A stretch of DNA of 11,150 nt from Acidithiobacillus sp. (GTDB taxonomy: Bacteria > Pseudomonadota > Gammaproteobacteria > Acidithiobacillales > Acidithiobacillaceae). The notes beneath the pieces are model-generated. The model worked only from the letters and a program-made list of their open reading frames with translations, was not told the DNA's origin and did no database searches. The stretch covers positions 1 to 11,150 of the forward strand of contig JAPTWR010000019.1 in the NCBI GenBank assembly GCA_028065135.1. Direction: 5' to 3'. Positions 5,074 through 10,991 of this stretch are shown one piece after another. The translations under genes were made by a program, and so were the position numbers. The number at the start of each line of letters is the position of its first letter. Position 1 is the stretch's first letter.

Positions 5074-6084
5074 TTATTTCTGGAGCCCGCCAGTTTCTAA
5101 TGTGCAATTATATAAACCCACGTCATTAAGGTGGAGGCCGTGCATCTTGGATATTCTTCCTCCAACAAGAATACGTTGACCACTCTCTAATCCATATACA
5201 TCATTCTCGTCGCCCATGATGCAATCTACGCCTTCACCTATGGTCGTATCGTTACCATTAAAAACAACCTCCGCATGCTTGTGATGATATATCTTTATGT
5301 TGCTTATTGACCCGTAAATATAAATATACTTTCCAGTTAAGTTTTTAACGAACATCACCTCATTCATATGGTAAAGTGACCATAAGTCATTAGGGCTAAA
5401 TACTACAGGATGCACAACGCCGATGATATTATTGATGCTCACAAGACCATTAAATCTACTATCCTTTGAGTTATCTCTATTGTCACCAAGAATATAATAT
5501 GTGTTAGCCTTAACAACGGTTGGACCAAAGTCCATGCTGGCCTCTGGCGTATCAAACTCTATTACTTTAAAATCAACACCACCTAAAACCTGAGAATATT
5601 CTTTGGTCGGAATAGCCAATCCGCGAGCGCCTTTTCCAGTTGGGCGATAAATAAACTTACCTATATATTTCTGCGGCACAACTTTATTGTTGACATATAG
5701 CTCGTTGCCAGAAATTTTAACTGTATCCTCAGGCACGCCAATAACACGGCCAACTGATATGTGCCCATTTGTATTATATATTATAATGTCACCATCTTTA
5801 ATTATCTCTGGAATGTAATATATCATTTGGTATTGTTTGAAGGTTGGCAGCATTGATCCATCAGGGATATATTCGCTATGCTGCGCTTGTGTTGCCGCTG
5901 GGACCATCTTGCCTTTCGGGAAGAAGAAGCTATTATTGGCATAGGCTGGTATCTGAACTAAGCATATAATAGAAAACAAAAGAAAACTTAATTTCAACAT
6001 GGATTTACGAGGTGTAAAAATAAGTCTTGTAATATTTGTTTTTTCTTTAGATTTTGTTATGTAAAGACTCATTGTATTTTTCAT
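5074..6084 (-). CDS. S26 signal-peptidase-like protein with C-terminal extension
   Basis: 336 aa. The start at 6084 has AAGGA 7 nt upstream. A hydrophobic segment (about 29-49, ending IPAYA) resembles a signal peptide or anchor behind an unusually long basic N-tail. S26 (type I signal peptidase/TraF) features follow: IPDGSMLPTF with nucleophile Ser77, GDIIIY (98-103), RVIGVPEDTV (113-122), and YILGDNRDNSKDSRFNG (197-213). The residue before Arg113, which in LepB is the general-base lysine of the KR pair, is Gly112, so normal Ser-Lys catalysis is doubtful. His108 is nearby. Residues about 242-330 form an extra domain (beta-rich, with KYIYIYGSI, AEVVF, VDCIM, QRILVGGRI and VGLYNCTL) like OB-fold 'tRNA_anti-like' domains. 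The gene is AT-rich. It overlaps the upstream GIY-YIG gene by ATGA, so the two are translationally coupled. Confidence 0.8.
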   Translation of the reverse strand: MKNTMSLYITKSKEKTNITRLIFTPRKSMLKLSFLLFSIICLVQIPAYANNSFFFPKGKMVPAATQAQHSEYIPDGSMLPTFKQYQMIYYIPEIIKDGDIIIYNTNGHISVGRVIGVPEDTVKISGNELYVNNKVVPQKYIGKFIYRPTGKGARGLAIPTKEYSQVLGGVDFKVIEFDTPEASMDFGPTVVKANTYYILGDNRDNSKDSRFNGLVSINNIIGVVHPVVFSPNDLWSLYHMNEVMFVKNLTGKYIYIYGSISNIKIYHHKHAEVVFNGNDTTIGEGVDCIMGDENDVYGLESGQRILVGGRISKMHGLHLNDVGLYNCTLETGGLQK

Positions 6085-6563
6085 TGTAAATCCTTTTTGT
6101 TGTGTCGTTTCCTACGACACTGAAAATACTGCTGAGCTTCTCCCCAGCGACCTCGTTGTAAATTTAATCTCGGCTCAGAGATGGCAATGGCTATTGCTTC
6201 AAGAACATTGAGAGCAACTTCGGTCGAGTCCTGAACTGTTTGGGTGTCCATTGAAAGCTCCCCAGCCTGAGTTACCCATTGCGTTCCAAACCATGAAAAA
6301 CGATTCCAACGCTCCGACAGGTGATCTGTATGGTGCGCCTTGAGACGATTGAATAGCCTCTGGTCCCCTGCCCCAGTTTGACCAACATAGATCAGGTCGT
6401 AGTCGGCATATAGAGCATAGATTCCACGTTGATCACGGAAGTCTACGGGTCGTGCGCGAGCACTTCTGCTAGCAGCCCCAAGCAACGTGCCTCGGTCATT
6501 TGGCCTGCCCCAAGAAGCGTGGTCTGTATGCCAATGAAGGCCGTAACTTCTTATGATGGACAT
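6081..6563 (-). CDS. GIY-YIG nuclease-domain protein
   Basis: 160 aa, start cat at 6561-6563; a stop lies a few codons upstream in frame, so no longer start exists. AGGG lies 7 to 8 nt before the ATG. The GIY-YIG core spans about residues 45-135: GIYALY, then LIYVGQTG 8 residues on, the Arg helix RLFNRLKAHH, the metal-binding Glu in NVLEAIAIAISEP and the Asn in RLNLQRG. All expected catalytic positions appear present. The N-terminal 40 residues (WHTDHASWGRPNDRG) and the C-terminal basic tail (CRRKRHNKK) may bind DNA. Its last codons overlap the start of the S26-like gene (ATGA). The role is unknown; options are a selfish or defence nuclease, or DNA processing tied to the plasmid. Confidence 0.75.
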   Translation of the reverse strand: MSIIRSYGLHWHTDHASWGRPNDRGTLLGAASRSARARPVDFRDQRGIYALYADYDLIYVGQTGAGDQRLFNRLKAHHTDHLSERWNRFSWFGTQWVTQAGELSMDTQTVQDSTEVALNVLEAIAIAISEPRLNLQRGRWGEAQQYFQCRRKRHNKKDLQ

Positions 6564-6729
6564 AATGAAACCCTATGCGGAGTCTACCATTGGATGATCA
6601 TCCCGCTGGTTCACCAGACCTAAGGGATCTGTCTCGTGGGCGCCAGGTTGGCCGGGGCGGATTGCCCGGTTCTGCTGGGTTCTCCACCTGCTTGATGAGG
6701 GCCGTTACGAGACAAAACAATCACGCTGC

Positions 6730-7023
6730 TCATTTTGACCTGCCCAGGCGCTTCACTCGGTCGGTGAAGTCCGACCATTGCTCTACGCGGAAGGCGCGGA
6801 TATCTCGTACCGATGACGGGAACCAAGGCAGATCTGTCAGGGCATCCATGGCGTCCATCAGGTTGGCCATATCCTCGTTCTCACAGACGTAGATGCTGCC
6901 CTGAACCCATCGGAACCCATGCTCTGCCAAAGTGGCGCCAATATCCGCATAGGCGGCTGACACCCCTTTGGGATGATGCTTGGTAGTTTCCTTGACGGTC
7001 AGATCAAAAGCGATGGCGAACAC
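6730..7023 (-). CDS. vapD: VapD-family endoribonuclease toxin
   Basis: 97 aa, GTG start (7021-7023). The sequence is a near-textbook VapD: MFAIAFDL at the N-terminus, HHPKGVSAAYADIG, WVQGSIYVCENEDMANL and LPWFPSSVRDIRAFRVEQW. VapD proteins have the ferredoxin-like fold shared with Cas2 and act as purine-specific ribonucleases, in several bacteria as the toxin of a toxin-antitoxin pair. The first strand with its Asp (FAIAFD) is intact. The GTG overlaps the stop of the preceding DUF5397 gene (TAGTG), so translation is coupled with the small upstream partner, the probable antitoxin. No CRISPR array or other cas gene is nearby, so this is not a CRISPR Cas2. Confidence 0.93.
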   Translation of the reverse strand: MFAIAFDLTVKETTKHHPKGVSAAYADIGATLAEHGFRWVQGSIYVCENEDMANLMDAMDALTDLPWFPSSVRDIRAFRVEQWSDFTDRVKRLGRSK

Positions 7024-7226
7024 TAGCGGGCTTCCGGGTCATCCAGGATGGCATCGAGTGGATATTCCAAACGCTCCCCGGTTTCAGGCACCTCAATTTC
7101 AACGGTCCAACCCTTGTCAGTCTGGTGCCCTTCCTTGAGTACCTGGTATGAAATCCCAAACGGCCCGAACTGTCGGAATGTCCCGATCAGCTCAGGGTGT
7201 GGAAATCCTGCGGCATGTGATTGCAT
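7023..7226 (-). CDS. DUF5397-like small protein, probable VapD antitoxin partner
   Basis: 67 aa from ATG at 7224-7226, chosen because AAGGGGG lies 5 nt upstream; an ATG 33 nt earlier (7259) has no such site. It contains LIGTFRQFGPFGISYQVL and a C-terminal part GERLEYPLDAILDDPEAR, the pattern of DUF5397 proteins found next to vapD. The acidic C-terminus and its place as the first gene of the coupled pair fit an antitoxin role, by analogy to the VapX-VapD pair of Haemophilus; this is inferred, not shown by the sequence. Confidence 0.7.
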   Translation of the reverse strand: MQSHAAGFPHPELIGTFRQFGPFGISYQVLKEGHQTDKGWTVEIEVPETGERLEYPLDAILDDPEAR

Positions 7227-7273
7227 GGGCACCCCCTTGTCTTTAGTTACATAGTACATTTTCTGGCAGGAAC

Positions 7274-7288
7274 ATCATACCATATAGA
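7274..7288. promoter_or_regulatory. Divergent promoter region, vapD operon and HTH gene
   Basis: On the minus strand TGGTATGAT (7274-7282) is an extended -10 placed about 48 nt before the DUF5397 start. On the plus strand TATAGA (7283-7288) is a possible -10 for the HTH gene at 7329, with a poor -35 (TTTCTG, 7260-7265). The two overlap back to back, so one regulator could control both. Confidence 0.4.
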
Positions 7289-7299
7289 AGCGAACACAG

Positions 7300-7548
7300 G
7301 GCGACACAAAAGGCGACGGTGAGAGACTATGGCAAAGGTCACAGTAACAGAGGCGGCGAAGTTGGCCGGGTTGGGCAGGCAGCAGCTTTACAGAGGATAC
7401 ATATCAACCGGAAAAATAAGCGTAGAGCGTGACCACCAAGACCGTCCACGGATTGATACCGCGGAAATCCTGCGGGTCTTTGGTGAAATGAAGGGGACAC
7501 CAGAGGCGACACAAAACGGACACCATACGAATAGCGAAAGGCGACACA
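7300..7548 (+). repeat. Three GGCGACACA repeats in and before the HTH gene
   Basis: GGCGACACA occurs at 7300-7308, 7505-7513 and 7540-7548, the first two followed by AAAA, and a shorter GGCGAC at 7312-7317. The first lies in the leader just before the start codon of the HTH gene. They could be autoregulatory sites, or chance within a low-complexity coding stretch. Confidence 0.4.
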
Positions 7549-7730
7549 TAGACAGCGAGTTACAGGCTGTTGTTGAGGCGAAAGACGAGGTTATATCGGA
7601 ACTCAGGGAACGGTTACGGGAAGCCGGGGAAAGGGAGGGATGGCTTCGTCAGCAGCTAGAGCGGGCGCAGGCCGTGCTGACTGATCAGCGATCAACCACC
7701 TTGCGTCCTTGGTGGCGTTTCTGGGGCTAG
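7329..7730 (+). CDS. Helix-turn-helix, coiled-coil plasmid DNA-binding protein
   Basis: 133 aa. Residues 4-50 form an excisionase/MerR-like winged helix: VTVTEAAKLAGLGRQQLYRGYISTG, then ISVERDHQDRPRIDTAEILRVFG. Residues about 75-118 form a heptad-rich coiled coil (ELQAVVEAKDEVISELRERL, then REGWLRQQLERAQAVL), followed by a short aromatic tail (RPWWRFWG). This layout is that of small DNA-binding proteins found beside rep genes on many gammaproteobacterial plasmids and often annotated as replication-associated. It converges with rep2, with 16 bp between stop codons. It may regulate rep, copy number or its own promoter, and is also a candidate binder of the dispersed palindrome. GTG/ATG ambiguity is absent: ATG follows GGTGAGAGACT. 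Confidence 0.8.
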   Translation: MAKVTVTEAAKLAGLGRQQLYRGYISTGKISVERDHQDRPRIDTAEILRVFGEMKGTPEATQNGHHTNSERRHIDSELQAVVEAKDEVISELRERLREAGEREGWLRQQLERAQAVLTDQRSTTLRPWWRFWG

Positions 7731-7746
7731 TCTGACGCGTTATAGC

Positions 7747-8352
7747 TCAGTCGATAAGACGGCCCTGACCATCGGCCTCTAGCTTGCCTTGCGAGTCTGT
7801 TTCCTCTGCCTCAAGGAACGGCAGGTCTGGCTCCAAACCGTCCAAGATAGTCTGAGATGGTGGCGGTTCGCCTGGGCCTGCTGGTAGTTGTTGTTCGCCT
7901 GGATAGAGGGTCGGGATGCGGCGCAGGTCTGTATGGTCGAGGGTGGTGGGGTCTTGGTCATCATGGTCGGCCACTACCGTTGCTGAGAATACGGACAGAA
8001 CCATCTCTCCGCGAGGCTGCCCCCACGCTACGCGGTCATTCACGACATAGGCCGAGACTGTGCCGGGACCGTTGAGCTTTACAACCTGAATCCACCGCTC
8101 CGAAACAAGGTCGGATATTGCGTATTGGACGGTGCGTAAGCTGCACCTAACAAGCTTGGCCAAAGTCTTTTGACTGGCCACCACCGCGTTTTGATGGCCC
8201 ATCTGCGCCACTAAGTGATGCAAGAGAATGGCTGCACGAGGTTTGCGAGCAATCAAATTTGCCCATGCTTCGTGAGCCTTACGCTCCGTCTGCACCCATT
8301 GACCAGGCTTCGGGTTCGCTGGTGTTCCGATCACTTCATTATGGGAAGCCAT
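7747..8352 (-). CDS. Plasmid replication initiator, winged-helix Rep (rep2)
   Basis: 201 aa from ATG at 8350-8352, with AAAAGG 8 nt upstream. The longer in-frame start at 8466 would translate through the promoter and origin repeats and is rejected. The N-terminal region (WVQTERKAHEAWANLIARKP) is conserved with rep1. A helix-turn-helix follows at about residues 55-85 (VASQKTLAKLVRCSLRTVQYAI), then a wing (WIQVVKLNGPGTVSAYVVNDRVAW). This pattern resembles RepL-type and related winged-helix initiators. The last 70 residues are Pro/Glu/Asp-rich and probably disordered. It should bind the TGCGTA repeats and inverted repeats immediately upstream (8377-8496) and start replication there. It converges on the HTH gene. 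The precise Rep family is not settled. Confidence 0.8.
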   Translation of the reverse strand: MASHNEVIGTPANPKPGQWVQTERKAHEAWANLIARKPRAAILLHHLVAQMGHQNAVVASQKTLAKLVRCSLRTVQYAISDLVSERWIQVVKLNGPGTVSAYVVNDRVAWGQPRGEMVLSVFSATVVADHDDQDPTTLDHTDLRRIPTLYPGEQQLPAGPGEPPPSQTILDGLEPDLPFLEAEETDSQGKLEADGQGRLID

Positions 8353-8376
8353 GCCTGCACCTTTTCGGCAATCTGT

Positions 8377-8506
8377 TGCGTAAAAAGTGTAAACCGCTGC
8401 ACAGGGTAGTGCAACAAAAATACGCAGCGCGATGTAATTTTTACGCAGACCCATGCAATAGCTCATTGCGTAACCCCCCGCAATGAGCTATTGCATACCC
8501 CCCCCC
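8377..8506. other. Putative replication origin 2 (iterons and 18-bp inverted repeat)
   Basis: Four copies of the hexamer TGCGTA are seen, two direct (8377-8382, 8467-8472) and two inverted (8421-8426, 8442-8447, 21 bp apart). TGCGTAAAAA (8377-8386) pairs with TTTTTACGCA (8438-8447). A perfect 18-bp inverted repeat, ATGCAATAGCTCATTGCG (8453-8470) and its complement (8479-8496), has an 8-nt spacer. A run of nine C (8498-8506) follows. The set lies directly upstream of rep2 and has no sequence in common with origin 1 beyond TGCAC, so the two replicons probably recognise different sites. From 8507 to 8570 nothing is seen. Confidence 0.6.
8386..8414 (-). promoter_or_regulatory. Probable rep2 promoter with internal inverted repeat
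   Basis: On the minus strand TTGCAC (8409-8414) and TACACT (8386-8391) are 17 nt apart. A small inverted repeat (TGCAC AGGGTA GTGCA, 8398-8413) fills the spacer, which suggests repression by bound Rep2. Both boxes are imperfect. Confidence 0.45.
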
Positions 8507-8570
8507 AAACGCGCCAGCAAAATCAATCAGTTAAAAATCGCCCCTTCTCTTGTTCTATGGGGCCTCCTTG

Positions 8571-8591
8571 GGTCTGTCACAGTGACAGACC
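8571..8591. promoter_or_regulatory. GTCACAGTGAC palindrome, copy 5 (21-bp symmetrical)
   Basis: Core 8576-8586 with 10-bp arms (8571-8591). It corresponds in position to the palindrome at 432-452, next to the module border, but the flanking arms differ in sequence and the gap to the repeat border is 33 bp longer. The site is therefore conserved independently of its surroundings. Confidence 0.65.
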
Positions 8592-8627
8592 ATGGTTGAG
8601 AAATCGTCTCGGCCACATCGACAAGGA

Positions 8628-9000
8628 GTGGGCGCTTGCCACGGCTTCGCCGTGCCGCCCACGGACATTTCCGGCGGGGACCCTGCAGGTCCCCCTGTCC
8701 TCGGCTTCGCCTCGCCGGATCGACCCCCTCTGGGGACATTGTCCCCCACTGCCTCCGGCAGCGGCTCCCCCTTTGGGTTTTCAGCAGGTGGAGGTTTCAA
8801 AAGAGCTTTAGCTCCGGCCCCGCAGGGGCAAAGAACAGCGAGGAGTGGCGGGCGATTTGCTTGCAAATCGTTCGACGCTACCGCAACCGCCCAGAGGGCG
8901 GAATGCCTGTTACGGAGTACTACGCGAGGGTCTGCGAGATCGAAAGCAATCTGTGCCCGGCACGCCGAAGGCGTGGCAAGCGGGCACTCCTTTTGGGGGC
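8628..9000. other. Multi-hairpin GC-rich region, apparently non-coding (copy 2)
   Basis: The same chain of stem-loops as at 453-830: CACGGC/GCCGTG, the outer CCGGCG/CGCCGG pair with inner GGGGACC/GGTCCCC (loop changed from CTGCT to CTGCA), GGGGAC/GTCCCC (one pair shorter, loop ATT in place of GTT), GCCCC/GGGGC, CGATTTGC/GCAAATCG, CCGCC/GGCGG, and GTGCCCG/CGGGCAC. The segment between the inner hairpin and the CGCCGG arm is different in the two copies yet the outer stem is kept. Frames differ by single-base indels, so no shared protein is encoded. From 9000 to 9160 nothing definite is seen. Confidence 0.65.
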
Positions 9001-9160
9001 TGTGCGGTGCCGTCGCGGTTGAATGGGCATTGCAGGCGCGTAAATCGCCTTTCTGGCGATTAGGGGTAGGGAACTATCCACCACACCCATTGCGTGCGCT
9101 GTAGGGCAAATTTGGGGCTTTGGCGGGGCTGTTTCTGTGGGTGGACGTGCTTGGCCGCGA

Positions 9161-9190
9161 TTGACGGTATGGATGTGGCTGTTTTATGCT
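9161..9190 (+). promoter_or_regulatory. Sigma-70 promoter of orf72 (copy 2)
   Basis: TTGACG (9161-9166), 18-nt spacer, TATGCT (9185-9190); the same geometry as copy 1 with changed bases. The palindrome starts 4 nt further on. Confidence 0.6.
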
Positions 9191-9193
9191 TTT

Positions 9194-9204
9194 GTCACAG
9201 TGAC
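9194..9204. promoter_or_regulatory. GTCACAGTGAC palindrome, copy 6 (operator-like)
   Basis: The core is perfectly conserved although the flanks and spacer around it (TTTTATGCTTTT before it, AT-rich changes after it) have diverged from copy 1. This is evidence that the core itself is under selection. Confidence 0.65.
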
Positions 9205-9223
9205 GGCTTATGAGGGTATATTT

Positions 9224-9442
9224 ATGGCGACGACCAGCGCGGAACGGATGCGGTGGAAGCGGGCGAGGGATCGGGGCATGGTCTGGGGCGAGGGGGATGA
9301 ATCCCAGCTCAGCGATACCGCCCTGATCGAACAACTGGCGATTGCCTGCCAGAAGGCCCGCGAGGGCCAGGGCAACGCTATTGCTCTGGGGTTGCTCCGG
9401 GAAATCGCGGCGCGGATCGGCTTGTCTGGTTCGTCACTGTGA
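9224..9442 (+). CDS. Small plasmid protein of unknown function, 72 aa (orf72, copy 2)
   Basis: Encodes the same 72 residues as 1057-1275, with several synonymous changes in the first third (for example GCACGAGATCGAGG versus GCGAGGGATCGGGG). GAGGG lies 9 nt before the ATG. Synonymous change with unchanged protein supports a real, selected gene. Its 3' end overlaps mobC copy 2 by 9 bp, and the two convergent stops lie in another GTCACTGTGAC palindrome. Confidence 0.7.
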   Translation: MATTSAERMRWKRARDRGMVWGEGDESQLSDTALIEQLAIACQKAREGQGNAIALGLLREIAARIGLSGSSL

Positions 9443-9443
9443 C
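9433..9443. promoter_or_regulatory. GTCACTGTGAC palindrome, copy 7 (between orf72 and mobC)
   Basis: Identical placement to the site at 1266-1276, over the convergent gene ends. This pair is within strongly conserved sequence, so it is less independent evidence than the others. Confidence 0.6.
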
Positions 9444-9724
9444 AATTTTTGTGCTGGCTGAATAGGAGCCAGATCGAACAAAGCGCGGTCATCCTCTCTG
9501 GTCAGTGAAGCATCCAGCATGGCCAGCAGCTTTTCCTGCGGCCATTCCCCGCGTTCGACTTTGGCGAGGATGACGGCACCGACCAGAATCTTGCGGCGGG
9601 TGTCTTCACTGCGCTTCTTCTTCGATTCCATCGTCCGTTTGCGGGCCTCGATGTGCTGTTTCTTCGCCTTTTCCTGTTTGAGCTTTGCTTCCAGTGCCGC
9701 AATGCGTTCGTCGATGGTAGCCAT
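9434..9724 (-). CDS. mobC: Mobilization accessory protein MobC-like (copy 2)
   Basis: 96 aa, start cat at 9722-9724 with GGGG 8 nt upstream. The open frame continues upstream across oriT without an in-phase stop until 10024, but that extension covers the nick region and the mobA start, so it is not accepted. Same coiled coil and basic patch as copy 1, with changes such as D2A, A39S, M42K, R59K and a changed segment LDASLTRED for LDAVLTRDD. Confidence 0.75.
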   Translation of the reverse strand: MATIDERIAALEAKLKQEKAKKQHIEARKRTMESKKKRSEDTRRKILVGAVILAKVERGEWPQEKLLAMLDASLTREDDRALFDLAPIQPAQKLSQ

Positions 9725-9838
9725 TTTGTGCGCCCCGGTGTGGTGAAGGCTGCATATTACCCCCGCTGAAGGCCCTTGTACGAGTGGCCGCATGTGGCTA
9801 TTCTGAGCATGGTGCAACAACCCGCAGCGAACAGCAAG

Positions 9839-9864
9839 GGCGCACTTATGCAAACTTCGTTTGC
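9839..9864 (-). other. oriT: Origin of transfer, RSF1010-like (oriT, copy 2)
   Basis: GGCGCACTTA at 9839-9848 (minus-strand nick core TAAGTGCGCC) next to the hairpin GCAAAC/GTTTGC (9850-9855 and 9859-9864). Core and hairpin are unchanged from copy 1 while nearby bases differ (GCAAGGGCGCAC for GCAATGGCGCAC). With two oriTs in the same orientation, initiation at one and termination at the other would transfer only part of the molecule. Confidence 0.85.
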
Positions 9865-9904
9865 GTGCGGCCTGCGGCGCTGGTGAATAGCAAAAGGGGA
9901 GCCC

Positions 9905-10933
9905 GTGGCGATTTTCCATCTGTCCGTCAAGACGATCAGCCGTTCGGCGGGGCGCAGTGCGACCGCCGCCGCCGCCTATCGTGCGAGCGAGAAAATCACC
10001 GACGAGCGCACGGGCGATATTCACGACTACACCCGCAAGGGTGGCGTGGAATTTACCGAGCTGGTCTTGCCCGCCGATGCGCCGGATTGGGCCGCCGACC
10101 GGGCGGCGCTGTGGAACGCCGCCGAGCAGGCCGAGACCCGGAAGAACTCGACGGTAGCGCGGGAGTTCGAGATTGCGTTACCGGGTGAACTCACCCCCGC
10201 CGAGCGGCACCGGCTGGCCCACGATCTTGCCCGCGAGATCGTGGAGCGCCACGGCTGTGCGGCAGACGTCGCCATTCATGCCCCCGGAGCGGACGGCGAC
10301 CACCGGAACCACCATGCCCACATTCTGCTCAGCACCCGCCGCCTTGGGCCGGATGGTTTCACCGAGAAAACCCGCGAGCTGGACGATCAGAAAACCGGAC
10401 CGCAGCTTGTGACTGAATGGCGGGAGTGGTTCGCCAGCTTGCAGAACGAGCGATTACGCCAGGCCGGCATAGACGCCCGCGTCGATCATCGCCGCCTGGA
10501 AGCCCAGGGAGTCGACCGGGAACCGACCCGGCACCTTGGCCCTGCGGCCAGCGGCTACGAGCGGCGCACGGGGGAGCCGAGCCGCAAGCGGCTGGACTTT
10601 GAGGCCGAAGTCGCCGAGCGGCTGGCCCGCGCCCAGGCCGCGGGAGAGCTGGAGCGGGCCAGCCGCCAGATCGACCGCAGCATCCTCGATCTGTCGGGAG
10701 ACCTGGAGGCGGCCAAGGCCGAGCGGCTGCAAGCCGAGCAGGAGCGGGTCCGGGCGGGCATGGAAGCGGTACGGGCGCAGTTCGAGGCCCACAAGGTGGC
10801 CGAAGCGGGCAAGCAGCAGGCCCGCGAAGCGTTCGAGCGGTTCAAGGCCGAGCAGGCCGCCAAACAGCAGGCCGAAGTCGAGCGGCAGCGACCGAAGCCG
10901 GAAAAGGGCCGCGATTACGACCTGTCGCGTTAG
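9905..10933 (+). CDS. mobA: MobA/MobL-family (MOBQ) relaxase (copy 2)
   Basis: 342 aa, GTG start with AGGGGAG just upstream. Tyr25 and the DHRNHHAH histidine cluster are intact, so this copy should be active as well. Compared with copy 1, most substitutions fall between residues 11 and 130 (for example G28S, V29E, NSAD49-52EFTE, K76A, D94G). The last 200 residues carry only a handful (I168L, Q171E, R175W, I203V, and two Arg/Ala changes in the coiled coil). The pattern suggests recombination or gene conversion in the 3' half. Confidence 0.93.
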   Translation: MAIFHLSVKTISRSAGRSATAAAAYRASEKITDERTGDIHDYTRKGGVEFTELVLPADAPDWAADRAALWNAAEQAETRKNSTVAREFEIALPGELTPAERHRLAHDLAREIVERHGCAADVAIHAPGADGDHRNHHAHILLSTRRLGPDGFTEKTRELDDQKTGPQLVTEWREWFASLQNERLRQAGIDARVDHRRLEAQGVDREPTRHLGPAASGYERRTGEPSRKRLDFEAEVAERLARAQAAGELERASRQIDRSILDLSGDLEAAKAERLQAEQERVRAGMEAVRAQFEAHKVAEAGKQQAREAFERFKAEQAAKQQAEVERQRPKPEKGRDYDLSR

Positions 10934-10991
10934 TGCTGGTCGTGGTCTCTGGTGGGATAGGAAGTAAAGCAAGCCGGAAAGGGGGTAAGGG

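Noticed and set aside
6730..7023. Cas2 of a CRISPR system
   Set aside because: The fold is shared, but the motifs are those of VapD, and there is no repeat-spacer array or other cas gene in the window.
8353..8466. N-terminal extension of rep2 to the start at 8466
   Set aside because: It would translate through the probable promoter, iterons and the 18-bp inverted repeat. The ATG at 8352 has a good ribosome binding site and aligns with the rep1 start.
9725..10024. Extension of mobC copy 2 across oriT
   Set aside because: The frame is open only by chance. Copy 1 has no equivalent in-phase extension, and the family-like start with a binding site is at 9724.
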